Positions 45,923-56,386 are shown, counted from the first letter of the stretch. The stretch is DNA of 64,000 bases from Pelagibius marinus (GCF_014925385.1 NZ_JACSDK010000001.1:186001-250000); one strand, 5' to 3'. Made by a program: numbers and translations. Notes: generated by a model not told the origin, from the letters alone.

Positions 45923-46462
45923 ATGGCCCTTATTCTCCTGGCCCTCTTTATCGGCCTGCCGCTGCTGGAAGTGGCGGTTTTCATCCAGGTCGGCGGGGCC
46001 ATCGGTGTCTGGCCGACCATTGCCGCCACCATCGCCACGGCCTTGGCGGGCTCCCTGCTGCTGCGCGCCCAGGGCCTGGCCACGCTGATGCGCGCCCGCG
46101 CCCAGATGGACCAGGGCCAGCTGCCGGCCCGCGAGATGTTCGAGGGCGTCTGCCTGGTGCTGGCCGGCGCCCTGCTGCTGGTGCCGGGCTTCGTCACCGA
46201 CGTGGTCGGTCTGCTTTTGTTCATCCCGCCTTTGCGCGAATTGCTGCGCCTGATGATCGCCCGCTACGTCGACGCCAAGGCCGCCCGCGGGGAGGCCCGG
46301 GTCTTTGTCGACGGCGTCGAGGTGCGGCCGGGCGGTCAGCAAAGGGGCGGTCGGGGGCGCGGCCCGGTGATCGACGGCGACTACCAGGACCTCTCGCCGG
46401 ATGACGACAAAGGCGACGACGACGACCAGAACGGCCCGGATCTCAGGAGAATCGGCCGGTGA
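45923..46462 (+). CDS. fxsA: FxsA family membrane protein
   Basis: A 179-residue FxsA-like protein: four hydrophobic segments within residues 1-115 ('ALILLALFIGLPLLEVAVFIQVG', 'WPTIAATIATALAGSLLLRAQG', 'MFEGVCLVLAGALLLVPGFVTDVVGLLLFIPPLR'). A Gly/Asp-rich cytoplasmic tail ends 'DDDDQNGPDLRRIGR'. FxsA reduces phage T7 exclusion in E. coli; its normal role is unknown. It overlaps the next gene by four bases. Confidence 0.9.
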   Translation: MALILLALFIGLPLLEVAVFIQVGGAIGVWPTIAATIATALAGSLLLRAQGLATLMRARAQMDQGQLPAREMFEGVCLVLAGALLLVPGFVTDVVGLLLFIPPLRELLRLMIARYVDAKAARGEARVFVDGVEVRPGGQQRGGRGRGPVIDGDYQDLSPDDDKGDDDDQNGPDLRRIGR

Positions 46463-47004
46463 TCCTGGTGCGTCATGGTCAGTCCCACTTCAACGTCCAC
46501 TTCGCCAAGAGCCGTATCGACCCCGGCATCGTCGATCCGCGCCTGACCGAGGAGGGCGAGCGCCAGGCCCGCGAAGCCGGCGAAAGCCTGGCGGACTGCG
46601 GTATCCGGCGCATCGTCGCCAGCCCCTACTGGCGCACCCTGCACACCGCGGAGATCATCGCCGAGGCCCTGGGCCTGCCGGTCGATATCGACCCCCGGGT
46701 GCGCGAGCGCTATTCCTACACCTGCGACATCGGCAGCCAGCGCGCCGAATTGGCCCGCCGCTGGCCGCATTTCAGCTTTGGCGACCTGGCGGAACGCTGG
46801 TGGCCGCAGCAAGAGGAGAGCGAAGCCGCCCTGGCCGAGCGCTGCCGCGGCTTTCGCGACAGCCATGTCACCGAGGACAGCTGGGACGGCCTGCTGGTGG
46901 TGAGCCACTGGGGCTTCATCCGCGGATTGACCGGCCAGGCGGTGGGCAACGGCGCCGCCCTGCGTTTCGATCCGGTGGCCGGGGCCGCCGTGCCGGCCTT
47001 CTGA
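46459..47004 (+). CDS. Histidine phosphatase family protein
   Basis: A 181-residue member of the phosphoglycerate-mutase-like histidine phosphatases: catalytic 'LVRHGQS' at residues 3-9, 'DPRLTEEGERQAREAG', 'ASPYWRTLHTAEIIAEALG' and the second histidine in 'LVVSHWGFIRGL'. The substrate is unknown. The GTG start overlaps the fxsA stop by four bases. Short of a cofactor-dependent mutase in length, so a phosphatase role is favoured. Confidence 0.9.
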   Translation: MILVRHGQSHFNVHFAKSRIDPGIVDPRLTEEGERQAREAGESLADCGIRRIVASPYWRTLHTAEIIAEALGLPVDIDPRVRERYSYTCDIGSQRAELARRWPHFSFGDLAERWWPQQEESEAALAERCRGFRDSHVTEDSWDGLLVVSHWGFIRGLTGQAVGNGAALRFDPVAGAAVPAF

Positions 47005-47102
47005 GGCCGCCGCCGGAAGTTGTCAGCCGCCGTTGTCTCGCCCCGTTGTCACCCCGGGCGATACGTGATAGCCAAGCCGCCTCGCGATCAAAGGAGCCGG
47101 AT

Positions 47103-47615
47103 ATGGCCGAAGAAGCCGCTCAGCCGCAGCTGACCATCAACACCCAGTACGTGAAGGATCACTCCTTCGAGAACCCCAATGCGCCGGGCATCTACGGCAG
47201 CATGCGAAACGGCAAGCCGGACATCAACGTCAGCGTCGACGTGACGCCGACGCATCTGCAGGACCAGGTCTACGAGGTGGTGCTGTCGCTGCGCGCCGAG
47301 GCCAAGATCGGCGAGACCGCGGCCTTTCTGGTGGAACTGGACTACGCGGCGGTGGTCAGCCTGGGCGCCGACCTGACCGAGCAGCTGCGCGAGCACCTGA
47401 TCATGATCGAGGTGCCGCGCCACCTCTTCCCCTTCGCCCGCGCGATCCTGGCCGACGACACCCGCGACGGCGGCTTCCCGCCGCTGATGATGGGCCCGAT
47501 CGACTTCGCCCAGCTCTACATGAGCCGCACGCAGGGCAGGGCCGCCAGCGAAGGCGCCGCCGAAGAAACTTCCGGCGAAGAGAGCTCCGTCAACGGGGCC
47601 AACGGCCAGGGTTAA
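47103..47615 (+). CDS. secB: Protein-export chaperone SecB
   Basis: A 170-residue SecB. 'QLTINTQYVKDHSFENPNAPGIY' starts the fold, with 'YEVVLSLRAEAKI', 'AFLVELDYAAVVSLG' and the characteristic 'LFPFARAILADDTRDGGFPPLMMGPIDFAQLY'. It keeps preproteins unfolded for SecA; it works as a tetramer. The secB/dnaQ neighbours facing opposite ways are typical for alphaproteobacteria near the origin. GAGCCGGAT precedes the ATG. Confidence 0.98.
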   Translation: MAEEAAQPQLTINTQYVKDHSFENPNAPGIYGSMRNGKPDINVSVDVTPTHLQDQVYEVVLSLRAEAKIGETAAFLVELDYAAVVSLGADLTEQLREHLIMIEVPRHLFPFARAILADDTRDGGFPPLMMGPIDFAQLYMSRTQGRAASEGAAEETSGEESSVNGANGQG

Positions 47616-47658
47616 GTCCCGCAATCCGGCGCTCAGACGCCACGCGGGGGATCTGCGC

Positions 47659-48330
47659 TCAAGCGCGCCAGAGCGGGTCGCTCAGCTTTTCCAGCATGGT
47701 CTCGTGGGCGGCCTTTTCCTCGGCGCTGGCCGCGTGGGGCCGCGGCGGCCGCACCTCGCGGTCGACCGGGGCGGCGGCGCGGGCCGTCTTGCGTTGGCTT
47801 TCCAGCACCAGGCCCGGCTGGCGGCCGCCGCGCAGTTCCAGGTAAACCTCCGCCAGCAGCTCGCAGTCCAGCAGCGCGCCGTGAAAGGTGCGCGCCGAGT
47901 TGTCGATCTCGAAGCGGCGGCAGAGCGCATCCAGGTTCACCTGGGCGCCGGGAAAGCGCTCGCGCGCCAGGGCCACGGTGTCGATGGCCCGCTCCATGGG
48001 AAGACGCTCCAGACCGGCGCTTTTCAGCTCGGCATTGAGGAACTTCATGTCGAAGCTGGCGTTGTGGATCACCAGCTTGGCGTCGCCAATGAAGTCGAGA
48101 AAGCTCTGGGCGACCTCGGGAAAGACCGGCTTGTCTTTCAGGAACTCCTCGCTGAGGCCGTGAATGCGCTCGGCCTCCGCCGGTATGTCGCGTTCCGGGT
48201 TGATGTATTCGCGGAAGGTGCGCCCGGTCGGGATGTGGTGCAGCAGCTCGAGGCCCGCGATCTCGACGATGCGGTGGCCGGCCGCCGGATCGAGGCCGGT
48301 GGTTTCGGTATCGAGAACGATCTCACGCAT
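47659..48330 (-). CDS. dnaQ: DNA polymerase III epsilon subunit
   Basis: The 223-residue 3'-5' proofreading exonuclease. ExoI '[24 protein letters not shown]', ExoII '[17 protein letters not shown]' and ExoIII '[24 protein letters not shown]' supply the DEDDh residues. The tail contacts the alpha subunit. The gene overlaps coaE by eight bases; the longer frame runs back inside coaE and was discarded. Confidence 0.97.
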   Translation of the reverse strand: MREIVLDTETTGLDPAAGHRIVEIAGLELLHHIPTGRTFREYINPERDIPAEAERIHGLSEEFLKDKPVFPEVAQSFLDFIGDAKLVIHNASFDMKFLNAELKSAGLERLPMERAIDTVALARERFPGAQVNLDALCRRFEIDNSARTFHGALLDCELLAEVYLELRGGRQPGLVLESQRKTARAAAPVDREVRPPRPHAASAEEKAAHETMLEKLSDPLWRA

Positions 48331-48976
48331 GGTGCTTTCCCCGACGGTTGGCAGTGGGGCGGATGGCGATGGGGCGGCGGCGCTGGGCCTCTTGCCGCAG
48401 CAGTGTGACGATGGCCGCGAGCTGGCGCAAGCTGTGGCCCTTGGTAAGACCGGTCTGCACCACGAAGTTGGCGCGCCGGCGCTTTTCCGCATCGGGCATC
48501 TGGTGGGCGAGAATGGCCTGCATCTTCGCCTCGGTCATACCCGGGCGCGAGAGCACGCGGGCGCGCTGCACCGCCGCCGGCGCCGAAACCACGATGACCG
48601 CATCGCAGAGCGCATCGCCGCCGGTTTCGAACAGCAGGGGGATGTCGAGCACCGCCAGCGGCAGATGCCGGCGCGCCTGCCTGGCGAGGAAAGCCCGCGC
48701 CTCGGCGCGGACCAGGGGATGCAGAATGGCTTCCAGCCGCTTCAGTTCGGCGTCGTCGCCCAGCACCTTGGCGCCCAGTAGGCCGCGGTCGATCGCACCG
48801 TCCTTCTCGACGCCGGGAAAGGCCGCCGCCACCTTCTTCACCGCAGCGCCGCCCCGCGCCATCAGGCGATGCACCGCCGCGTCGGCGTCGTGCACCGGCA
48901 GGCCGAGGCGCCGCAGCGCGGCCGCGGCCGTCGTCTTGCCCATGCCGATGGAACCGGTGAGGCCGACGACGAGCAT
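48323..48976 (-). CDS. coaE: Dephospho-CoA kinase
   Basis: A 217-residue P-loop kinase making the last step of CoA synthesis. Walker A '[17 protein letters not shown]' is at the N-terminus, and '[14 protein letters not shown]' and '[14 protein letters not shown]' are family hallmarks. The basic tail '[19 protein letters not shown]' overlaps the dnaQ start. It follows aroE by 6 bases in the aroE-coaE-dnaQ run. Confidence 0.97.
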   Translation of the reverse strand: MLVVGLTGSIGMGKTTAAAALRRLGLPVHDADAAVHRLMARGGAAVKKVAAAFPGVEKDGAIDRGLLGAKVLGDDAELKRLEAILHPLVRAEARAFLARQARRHLPLAVLDIPLLFETGGDALCDAVIVVSAPAAVQRARVLSRPGMTEAKMQAILAHQMPDAEKRRRANFVVQTGLTKGHSLRQLAAIVTLLRQEAQRRRPIAIRPTANRRGKHHA

Positions 48977-48982
48977 GGCGGT

Positions 48983-49837
48983 CTAGTCTCCGCTCAACAC
49001 GTAGGCGCGCAGCTGCGGCGTCACCTGCGGGTCGGTGCCGAACCAGGCGGCAAAGCAGGGCCGGCCCTGGTGCAGCAGCATGCCGAGACCGTCGACGGCG
49101 GTGCAGCCCTTGGCGCGGGCCTCGGCCAGCAGCGCCGTCTCCAGCGGGCTGTAGACCAGGTCGGCGACCACCGCGCCGGCTTCCAGGTCGCCAAGGGACA
49201 TCTCGAGCGCGGGCTGGCCGCTCATCCCCAGGCTGGTGGAGTTGACCAGCAGTCCGGCGCCGTCCAGGGCGGCGCAGCGCTCCTCCCAGGCGCAGACGGT
49301 GACCGCATTGCCGAGATCGGCCGCCAGGCCTTCAGCACGCTCGCGGTTGCGGTTGCAGAGACGCAGCTCGGGCACCCCGGCGTCGAGCAGCCCCACGGCC
49401 ACGGCCCGCGCGCCGCCGCCGGCGCCCAGCAGGACCGCCGGCGCCCGGGTTGCGTCATAGCCGGGCGCGCCCGCTTTCAGGTTCTCCATGAAGCCGAAAG
49501 AGTCCGTATTGGTACCGCTGATCTTCTCGCCGTCGAAAGTCAGCAGGTTGACCGCGCCGATGCGCCGCGCGATGTCGTCCACTTCGTCGCAGAGCCCCAG
49601 CACCGTCTGCTTGTGCGGGATGGTGACATTGACGCCGCGCAGGCCGGCGGCGGCGAGGCCGCGCACCGCCACCTCCACCCTGGCGGGCTGCACCGGCAGC
49701 GGCACATAGGCGCCGTCTATGCCGTGCTCGGCCAGCCAGTAGCCGTGCAGCCGCGGCGAGCGCGAATGGGAGACCGGCCAGCCGATGAGGCCCGCGACCT
49801 TGGCTTTGCCGGAAAGGGGAGGAAGCGAGACGGTCAT
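48983..49837 (-). CDS. aroE: Shikimate dehydrogenase, biosynthetic
   Basis: A 284-residue canonical AroE reducing 3-dehydroshikimate to shikimate for aromatic amino acids. All motifs are intact: 'IGWPVSHSRSPRLHGYW', the catalytic lysine in 'GVNVTIPHKQTVL', 'GTNTDSFGF' and the NADP loop 'LLGAGGGARAVAVGLL'. This contrasts with the paralogue in the transporter operon. It lies in the conserved maf-aroE-coaE-dnaQ string and overlaps maf by four bases. Confidence 0.97.
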   Translation of the reverse strand: MTVSLPPLSGKAKVAGLIGWPVSHSRSPRLHGYWLAEHGIDGAYVPLPVQPARVEVAVRGLAAAGLRGVNVTIPHKQTVLGLCDEVDDIARRIGAVNLLTFDGEKISGTNTDSFGFMENLKAGAPGYDATRAPAVLLGAGGGARAVAVGLLDAGVPELRLCNRNRERAEGLAADLGNAVTVCAWEERCAALDGAGLLVNSTSLGMSGQPALEMSLGDLEAGAVVADLVYSPLETALLAEARAKGCTAVDGLGMLLHQGRPCFAAWFGTDPQVTPQLRAYVLSGD

Positions 49838-50475
49838 GACGGCAGGGCCTTGTTCAGCCTGAGGAAGTCGAGCAGCGGCAGCAGCGGCAGGCCCAGCACT
49901 GTGAAGAAGTCGCCCTCGACCTTGTTGAAGAGCTGCGCGCCCAGGCCCTCAAGCTCATAGCCGCCGACGCTGGCGGTGACCACCGGGCCCGCGGCCTCGA
50001 GGTAGGCGTCGATGAAGGCGTCGCTCAAAGCGCGCATGGTGAGCTGCGCCGCGGCGTTGTGGTGCCACATGCGGCTGCCGTTGCGCACCACGCAGACGGC
50101 GGTCCAAAGGGTGTGGGTCTTGCCGCTCAAGGCGCGCAGCTGAGCGGCGGCGTGATCGCGGTCCGGCGGCTTGTCGAACCAGACATCGTTGCAGGAAAGC
50201 ATCTGATCGGCGCCGATGACCAGCGCGCCGGAGTACTTCGCCGCGACGCGCTGCGCCTTCAGCTCGGCCAGGGTCTCGGCCACCTGGGCCGGAGTCGCGC
50301 CCTCGGCCTTCAGGGAAGCCTTTACGCCTTCCTCGTCCACCGCGGCGGCCTGGCAATGCATCTCCAGCCCGGCGGCCCGCAGCATCCGCGCGCGCGCGGC
50401 GCTGGCCGAGGCCAGCACCAGCGGCGGCGGCGCGGGGGCCATGAGGGCGCCCGGAAGTCCCGCTGCCTCGGCCAT
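49834..50475 (-). CDS. maf: Maf-like nucleotide pyrophosphatase
   Basis: A 213-residue Maf family nucleotide pyrophosphatase: 'LVLASASAARARMLRAAGL' replaces the usual SxSPRR with SASAAR, and 'LVIGADQMLSCNDVWFDKPPD' keeps the catalytic aspartate. 'EAAGPVVTASVGGYELEGLGAQLFNKVEGDFFTVLGLPLLPLLDFL' completes the fold. Maf enzymes remove modified nucleotides (dTTP/UTP-type or m7GTP-type); the subtype is uncertain. ATG overlaps the ppsR stop by one base. Confidence 0.92.
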   Translation of the reverse strand: MAEAAGLPGALMAPAPPPLVLASASAARARMLRAAGLEMHCQAAAVDEEGVKASLKAEGATPAQVAETLAELKAQRVAAKYSGALVIGADQMLSCNDVWFDKPPDRDHAAAQLRALSGKTHTLWTAVCVVRNGSRMWHHNAAAQLTMRALSDAFIDAYLEAAGPVVTASVGGYELEGLGAQLFNKVEGDFFTVLGLPLLPLLDFLRLNKALPS

Positions 50476-51296
50476 CACGCCTCCGCGCCGACGTGCTTGG
50501 CGTAGTAGTTCATGATGGTCGCCGCGGTTTCCTCGATCGAGCGGCGGGTGACGTCGATCAACGGCCAGCCGTGCTCGACGCAGAAGCGCCTGGCCTGGGC
50601 GATTTCCTGGCGCACGGCCTCCAGGTTCACGTAATCGGTTTCCTGGCGGTCGTCCGTCAGCATGCGCAGGCGGTTTTGGCGCACCTGCACCAGGCTGGCG
50701 GCGTCCTTGGTAAGACCGACGATGAGCGGCCCCTTGGCGCGCAGCAATTCCTCGGGCATGGGGCAGCCGGGCACCACCGGCACGTTGGCCGCCTTGATGC
50801 CTCGGTTGGCAAGGTACATGCAGGTCGGCGTCTTCGAGGTGCGCGACACGCCGACCAGGATGATGTCGGCCTTGTCGATGTCGCTGCAGTGCTGGCCGTC
50901 GTCGTGGGCCAGGGCGTAGGTCATGGCGTCCATGCGGCTGAAATATTCCGCATCGAGGACATGCTGCAGCCCCGGGGTGCCGCGGATCTCGACCCCGAAG
51001 TAATTGGCCAGGGCGTGGATCACCGGGTCCAGCACCGGAATGCAGGGCAGGCCCAGCGAGGCGCAGCAGGAGGTGAGCTGGTCGCGCAACTCACGGTTCA
51101 CCATGGTATAGAGCACCGGACCGGGATTGGACTCGATGCCCTGCAGCACCTTGGTCATCATCCCGCGGGTACGCACCAGGCTCCAGACATGCTCGATGGG
51201 CTCGACACCGCCGAACTGCACCAGGCAGGCGCGCGCCACGGAGTTGATGGTCTCGCCCGTCGCATCGGAGACCAGGTGCAGGTGATGGCTCGTCAT
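50475..51296 (-). CDS. ppsR: Pyruvate,phosphate dikinase regulatory protein
   Basis: A 273-residue bifunctional kinase/pyrophosphorylase of the DUF299 family that reversibly phosphorylates a regulatory Thr on PPDK or PEP synthase. P-loop 'ADIILVGVSRTSKTPTCMYLANRG' lies at about 150-172. 'HLVSDATGETINSVARA' opens the protein and 'DVTRRSIEETAATIMNYYAK' closes it. This is the homologue of the RP001-type gene flanking the origin in other alphaproteobacteria. It starts next to the non-coding origin candidate. Confidence 0.96.
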   Translation of the reverse strand: MTSHHLHLVSDATGETINSVARACLVQFGGVEPIEHVWSLVRTRGMMTKVLQGIESNPGPVLYTMVNRELRDQLTSCCASLGLPCIPVLDPVIHALANYFGVEIRGTPGLQHVLDAEYFSRMDAMTYALAHDDGQHCSDIDKADIILVGVSRTSKTPTCMYLANRGIKAANVPVVPGCPMPEELLRAKGPLIVGLTKDAASLVQVRQNRLRMLTDDRQETDYVNLEAVRQEIAQARRFCVEHGWPLIDVTRRSIEETAATIMNYYAKHVGAEA

Positions 51297-51815
51297 GCAG
51301 GCGACTCCGCCCGGCGGCGATCCCCGCCGCCGCACCGGAAGGGCTGTGCATGAATCGCCCCGACTGTGCGAATAACGGGGACAAGCCGCCCCTCGGCCTG
51401 CATCGAGAAAAAAGCCCTCACCTCAGCCTCGCAATGCTCCAGAACCTTCTTTCGTTCCGGACAGTTTCGCCCCACAGGCCGAACCGCTTCGGGATAGAAC
51501 ACCCGCCCCTCGACCTTTTCCCCGTTATCCCCTGCCTGCGGATTTGGCGCAAGGCGTGGGATCACCCTGGTTTTTACCACCCTTCGCCCACAGATAGAGG
51601 AGGCAAGAGCGCGTTTGCGGATGACTCGCGGGATAACCCGAAGGTCATCGGCAATCCCCAGGATTCACAGGGATCAACAGCAATCACAAAAAGCTTTTTA
51701 ATAATTCTTTTAGGAAGAAGGGGGGTTTGCTCGGCCCACGGAAAAGTCCATCTTGTCGGACCTTGAGACCTCCTGAAACGTTCAGGCAGCGACCCGGAAA
51801 ACAGATCTTCCTTCG
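51297..51815. other. Candidate chromosomal replication origin (oriC)
   Basis: A 519-base gap between the divergent ppsR and hemE, with no convincing gene. The same junction holds the origin in Caulobacter crescentus and Rickettsia. Features seen: TTATCC cores at 51525-51530 (TTATCCCCT) and on the minus strand within 51631-51638. A 7/9 DnaA-box match TTCACA lies in GGATTCACA (51661-51669). The AT-rich unwinding-like tract at 51683-51712 contains the 12-bp palindrome AAAAAGCTTTTT (51688-51699) and TTAA-N7-TTTA (51698-51712), close to the CtrA consensus. No perfect TTATCCACA box is present, so box assignments are tentative; synteny carries most weight. Confidence 0.7.
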
Positions 51816-52895
51816 ATGACCCAGAGCCCCGAAACCCTTCCGCTTCCCGAAAAAGCCATGCTGCGCGCCCTGAAGGGCGAGACCCTGGCACGCCCGCCGG
51901 TGTGGCTGATGCGCCAGGCCGGGCGCTACCTGCCGGAGTATCGGGAACTGCGGGCCCGGGCCGAGGGCTTTCTCGATCTCTGCTACACGCCGGACTACGC
52001 GGTGGAGGTGACCCTGCAGCCGATCCGTCGCTACGGCTTCGATGCGGCGATCCTGTTCTCCGACATCCTGGTGGTGCCCCACGCCCTGGGCCAGAAGGTG
52101 TGGTTCGAGGAAGGCGTCGGGCCGCGGCTCGAGGCGCTGGAAAGGGCTGAGGACCTCGACCGGCTGGACCGCGCCGCCCTGCACGATCGCCTGGCCCCGG
52201 TCTATGAGACCGTCGGACGTCTGAGCCGGGAACTGCCGGCCGAGACCACGCTGATCGGCTTTGCCGGAGCGCCCTGGACCGTCGCCAGCTACATGCTGGA
52301 AGGCGGGTCCAGCAAGGACTTCGCCGCCGGCAAGCGTTGGGCCTATGGCGATCCCGCGGCCATGCAGCGGCTCATCGACCTGCTGGTGGCCGCCACCGGC
52401 GACTACCTCATCGCCCAGATCGATGCCGGTGCCGAGGCGTTGCAGATCTTTGATTCCTGGGCCGGGGTCTGGCCGGAGGCGCATCTGCGGCGCTGGTGCC
52501 TGGAGCCGGCCAAGGCGCTGGTGAAGCGCTTGAAGACCGAGCGGCCGGGCGTGCCGGTGATCCTCTTTCCGCGCGGCGCCGGGGTGCTGTACGAGACCTA
52601 TGCCGCCGAGAGCGGCGCCGACGCTCTGGGCCTGGACACCACTGTGCCGCTGGCCTGGGCGCGCGAAACGCTGCAGTCGAAGGTCTGTCTGCAGGGCAAT
52701 CTCGATCCTCTTCTGCTGGTCGCCGGCGGCGAGAGCCTGCGCAGCGGCGTCGACACGATCCTGCGGGAGCTTGGCGGCGGCCCCTTCGTTTTCAACCTGG
52801 GCCACGGCATCGTGCCGCAGACGCCGCCGGAGCATGTCGCCCGGTTGATGGAGCAGCTTCACGCCTGGCCTGGCGCGGGAGGCGGTGCGGGATGA
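51816..52895 (+). CDS. hemE: Uroporphyrinogen decarboxylase
   Basis: A 359-residue HemE converting uroporphyrinogen III to coproporphyrinogen III. '[21 protein letters not shown]' carries the invariant Arg/Gln region, '[16 protein letters not shown]' the catalytic aspartate, and '[22 protein letters not shown]' the second signature. First gene right of the origin candidate. Its stop overlaps the hemH start (ATGA). Confidence 0.98.
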   Translation: MTQSPETLPLPEKAMLRALKGETLARPPVWLMRQAGRYLPEYRELRARAEGFLDLCYTPDYAVEVTLQPIRRYGFDAAILFSDILVVPHALGQKVWFEEGVGPRLEALERAEDLDRLDRAALHDRLAPVYETVGRLSRELPAETTLIGFAGAPWTVASYMLEGGSSKDFAAGKRWAYGDPAAMQRLIDLLVAATGDYLIAQIDAGAEALQIFDSWAGVWPEAHLRRWCLEPAKALVKRLKTERPGVPVILFPRGAGVLYETYAAESGADALGLDTTVPLAWARETLQSKVCLQGNLDPLLLVAGGESLRSGVDTILRELGGGPFVFNLGHGIVPQTPPEHVARLMEQLHAWPGAGGGAG

Positions 52896-53935
52896 GCAAG
52901 ACGGCCGTTGTGCTGTTCAACCTCGGCGGGCCCGATCGCCGGGAAGCGGTGCAGCCCTTCCTCTTCAATCTCTTCTTCGATCCGGCGATCATTCGTCTGC
53001 CGCTGCCCCTGCGCTGGCTGCTGGCAAAGGTCATTTCGAAGAAGCGGGCGCCGCTGGCCGAGGAGATTTATCAGGAGATGGGGGGCGGCTCGCCTCTGCT
53101 GCCCAATACCGAAGCGCAGGCGGCGGCCCTGACCAAGGTCCTGCGCGAGCGCGGTCTGGGCGATGTGCAGGTCTTCATCGCCATGCGCTACTGGCGCCCA
53201 CGGGCGTCGGAAACGGCCAGGCAGGTGGCCGCCTTCGCGCCGGACCAGGTGATCCTGCTGCCGCTCTATCCGCAGTATTCGACCACCACCTCGGCCTCCT
53301 CTCTGAAGGAATGGGAGAGTGAGGCGAGGGTGGCGGGTCTGACGGCGCCGAGCCGCAGCGTCTGCTGCTACCCGCAGGACGCCGGTTTCGTGGAGGCGAC
53401 GGTGGTGCGTCTGCGCGAGGCCCTGCGCGAGGCCGGCCAGGATAAGCCGCCGCGGGTGCTGTTCTCCGCCCACGGCCTGCCCAGGAAGATCGTCGACCAG
53501 GGCGATCCCTACCAGTGGCAGGTGGAGCAGAGCGTCGCCGCGGTGGTGCGCCGGCTGGGCGAGGTGAACCTGGACTACCAGATCTGCTACCAGAGCCGCG
53601 TCGGCCCCCTGGAGTGGATCGGTCCGCCCACCGACGAGGAGATCGAGAAGGCGGCGCGCGAAGGGCGGACGATCGTCGTGGTGCCCATCGCCTTTGTTTC
53701 CGAGCATTCGGAAACCCTGGTGGAGTTGGACATCGAATACCGGAAGCTGGCGGAAAACGCCGGGGCGGCAGGCTATCTGCGGGTGCCGACGGTGATGGCC
53801 GACGCGCCCTTTATCGAAGGCCTGGCCGAGCTTGTGGTGGCCGCCGCCGGGGGGGAGCGGGCCATCTGTTCCCAGGCCGGCGACCGCATCTGCCCGGCGG
53901 AGTGGCGCGGCTGCCCCCAAACGGCGGGCGCCTGA
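52892..53935 (+). CDS. hemH: Ferrochelatase
   Basis: A 347-residue HemH inserting iron into protoporphyrin IX. The N-terminal '[27 protein letters not shown]' and the metal-site histidine in '[21 protein letters not shown]' are clear. '[15 protein letters not shown]' and the glutamate-rich '[21 protein letters not shown]' form the porphyrin pocket. A C-terminal cluster of cysteines ([16 protein letters not shown]) lies in the extreme tail and could ligate a [2Fe-2S] cluster as in some ferrochelatases; that is inference. Followed by hemJ. Confidence 0.97.
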   Translation: MSKTAVVLFNLGGPDRREAVQPFLFNLFFDPAIIRLPLPLRWLLAKVISKKRAPLAEEIYQEMGGGSPLLPNTEAQAAALTKVLRERGLGDVQVFIAMRYWRPRASETARQVAAFAPDQVILLPLYPQYSTTTSASSLKEWESEARVAGLTAPSRSVCCYPQDAGFVEATVVRLREALREAGQDKPPRVLFSAHGLPRKIVDQGDPYQWQVEQSVAAVVRRLGEVNLDYQICYQSRVGPLEWIGPPTDEEIEKAAREGRTIVVVPIAFVSEHSETLVELDIEYRKLAENAGAAGYLRVPTVMADAPFIEGLAELVVAAAGGERAICSQAGDRICPAEWRGCPQTAGA

Positions 53936-53963
53936 GAAGAAAAACGAAGGGTATCAAGGTGTT

Positions 53964-54407
53964 ATGGCGGGGTTTCTGGGCGAAGCCTATCTCTGGGTCA
54001 AGGCGGCGCACATCCTGGCGGTGATCGCCTGGATGGCCGGTTTCCTCTACTTGCCGCGGCTCTTCGTTTACCACTGCCGGGCCGAGCCCGGCTCGGTCCA
54101 GTCCGAGACTTTCAAGGTGATGGAGCGCCGCCTGCTGCGCGGCATCATGAACCCCTCGATGATCCTGGCCTGGATCCTGGGGCTGGCGCTGATGGTGAAC
54201 ATCGAGGCCTGGCAAGGAGGCTGGTTCCACGCCAAGGCGACGATGCTGGTGGTCCTGACCGTGCTGCACATGATGGCGGCGCGCTGGCGCAAGGACTTCG
54301 CGGCCGACGCCAACCGGCATTCCGAGCGCTTCTACCGCATCATGAACGAGGTGCCGGCGGTCCTCATGGTCGGCATCGTGATCATGGCGGTGGTGAAGCC
54401 GTTCTAG
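53964..54407 (+). CDS. hemJ: Protoporphyrinogen oxidase HemJ
   Basis: A 147-residue four-helix membrane protein that oxidises protoporphyrinogen IX. 'LWVKAAHILAVIAWMAGFLYLPRLFVYH' holds the conserved His and the Arg/Tyr motif, and 'MNPSMILAWILGLALMV' and 'FHAKATMLVVLTVLHMM' the next helices. The hemE-hemH-hemJ-rho order is standard for alphaproteobacteria, which lack HemY-type enzymes. The longer frame upstream enters hemH and was rejected. Confidence 0.96.
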   Translation: MAGFLGEAYLWVKAAHILAVIAWMAGFLYLPRLFVYHCRAEPGSVQSETFKVMERRLLRGIMNPSMILAWILGLALMVNIEAWQGGWFHAKATMLVVLTVLHMMAARWRKDFAADANRHSERFYRIMNEVPAVLMVGIVIMAVVKPF

Positions 54408-54719
54408 CGGCTCCGGCCGCGGCCCGCCGCCCGCACCGCTGCTGATCGGGCGCCGATCGGGGCCCAGGCCGCTTGACTTCGGGCGCGCCTTGCATTAACG
54501 GTCTGGAATCTTCTGAACCTTGCCGTCCGGCAAAGTGCGTCCCATATATGGTTAACGAATAGGTAACCAGCCAAGCGTAGGCTGCAGTTTACATACCTCC
54601 CCCGCGTTGCGGTTTTAATCCCGCATTCCTGGCACCTTCTCCAGCAGCATGCGCTCTGGTCCAGGCCCGATCCAAAATCTTCCCCTTTCCGACTAATGCG
54701 AGCACAGGCGTAAGCGCCC
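54408..54719 (+). other. 312-base leader and upstream region of rho
   Basis: No gene is seen. A weak promoter (TTGCCG at 54520-54525, 17 bases, CATATA at 54543-54548) would give a rho leader of about 165 bases. Just after it lies GGTTA-N9-TAACC (54550-54568), an inverted repeat that also contains TTAA-N7-GTAA, one mismatch from a CtrA box. Long leaders are usual for rho, which controls its own expression by early termination. Confidence 0.4.
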
Positions 54720-55976
<1,257 letters not shown>

Positions 55977-56016
55977 GCCTGGGAATCAGTAGTCCGCGAA
56001 AAGATCGCGCGCAAAG

Positions 56017-56051
56017 AAAACCCGGAGCGGATCTCTCGCTCCGGGTTTTTT
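56017..56051. terminator. Intrinsic terminator after rho
   Basis: A 13-bp perfect stem AAAACCCGGAGCG/CGCTCCGGGTTTT with a 7-base loop ends in TTTTTT on the plus strand and is preceded by AAAA, so it reads as a terminator in both directions. It lies between convergent rho and the DUF1330 gene. Confidence 0.9.
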
Positions 56052-56077
56052 CTTGTCCTGGTGAGGCAGGATGCGGA

Positions 56078-56386
56078 TCAGTCGCCGGGCTGCGGGCCGT
56101 CGTAGCCTTCGATGATGACGAGGTCGCTTTCCGAAGCGTTCTGCCGGAACCCCATCGCCTTCTGATAGGCCGGCGAGCGGTAGCAGGCCAGTGCCGCGTC
56201 GTAGCTGGGGAACTCGATCACCACGTTGCGGCTGCGCGACCCGCCTTCGACGGTTTCGAACTGCCCGGCGCGCACCAGGAAGCGCGCGCCGTATTCCTTG
56301 AAGGCTTCCGCGTTGGCGGCGACGTACTTCTTGTAGGCCTCCGCGTCCTGCACGTCGACGCGCGCCACCCAATATCCCTTGGCCAT
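56078..56386 (-). CDS. DUF1330 domain protein
   Basis: A 102-residue dimeric alpha-beta-barrel protein of the DUF1330 family: 'AKGYWVARVDVQDAEAYKKYVAANAEAFKEYGARFLVRAGQFETVEGG...RNVVIEFPSYDAALACYRSPAYQKA'. The fold resembles EthD/NIPSNAP-like proteins that bind small ligands. Function unknown. Follows the quinone oxidoreductase gene by 17 bases in the same direction. Confidence 0.92.
   Translation of the reverse strand: MAKGYWVARVDVQDAEAYKKYVAANAEAFKEYGARFLVRAGQFETVEGGSRSRNVVIEFPSYDAALACYRSPAYQKAMGFRQNASESDLVIIEGYDGPQPGD

Noticed and set aside
51350-51766. Open frame of 138 codons inside the origin candidate
   Set aside because: No ribosome-binding site, no family resemblance and atypical composition; it crosses the AT-rich tract.
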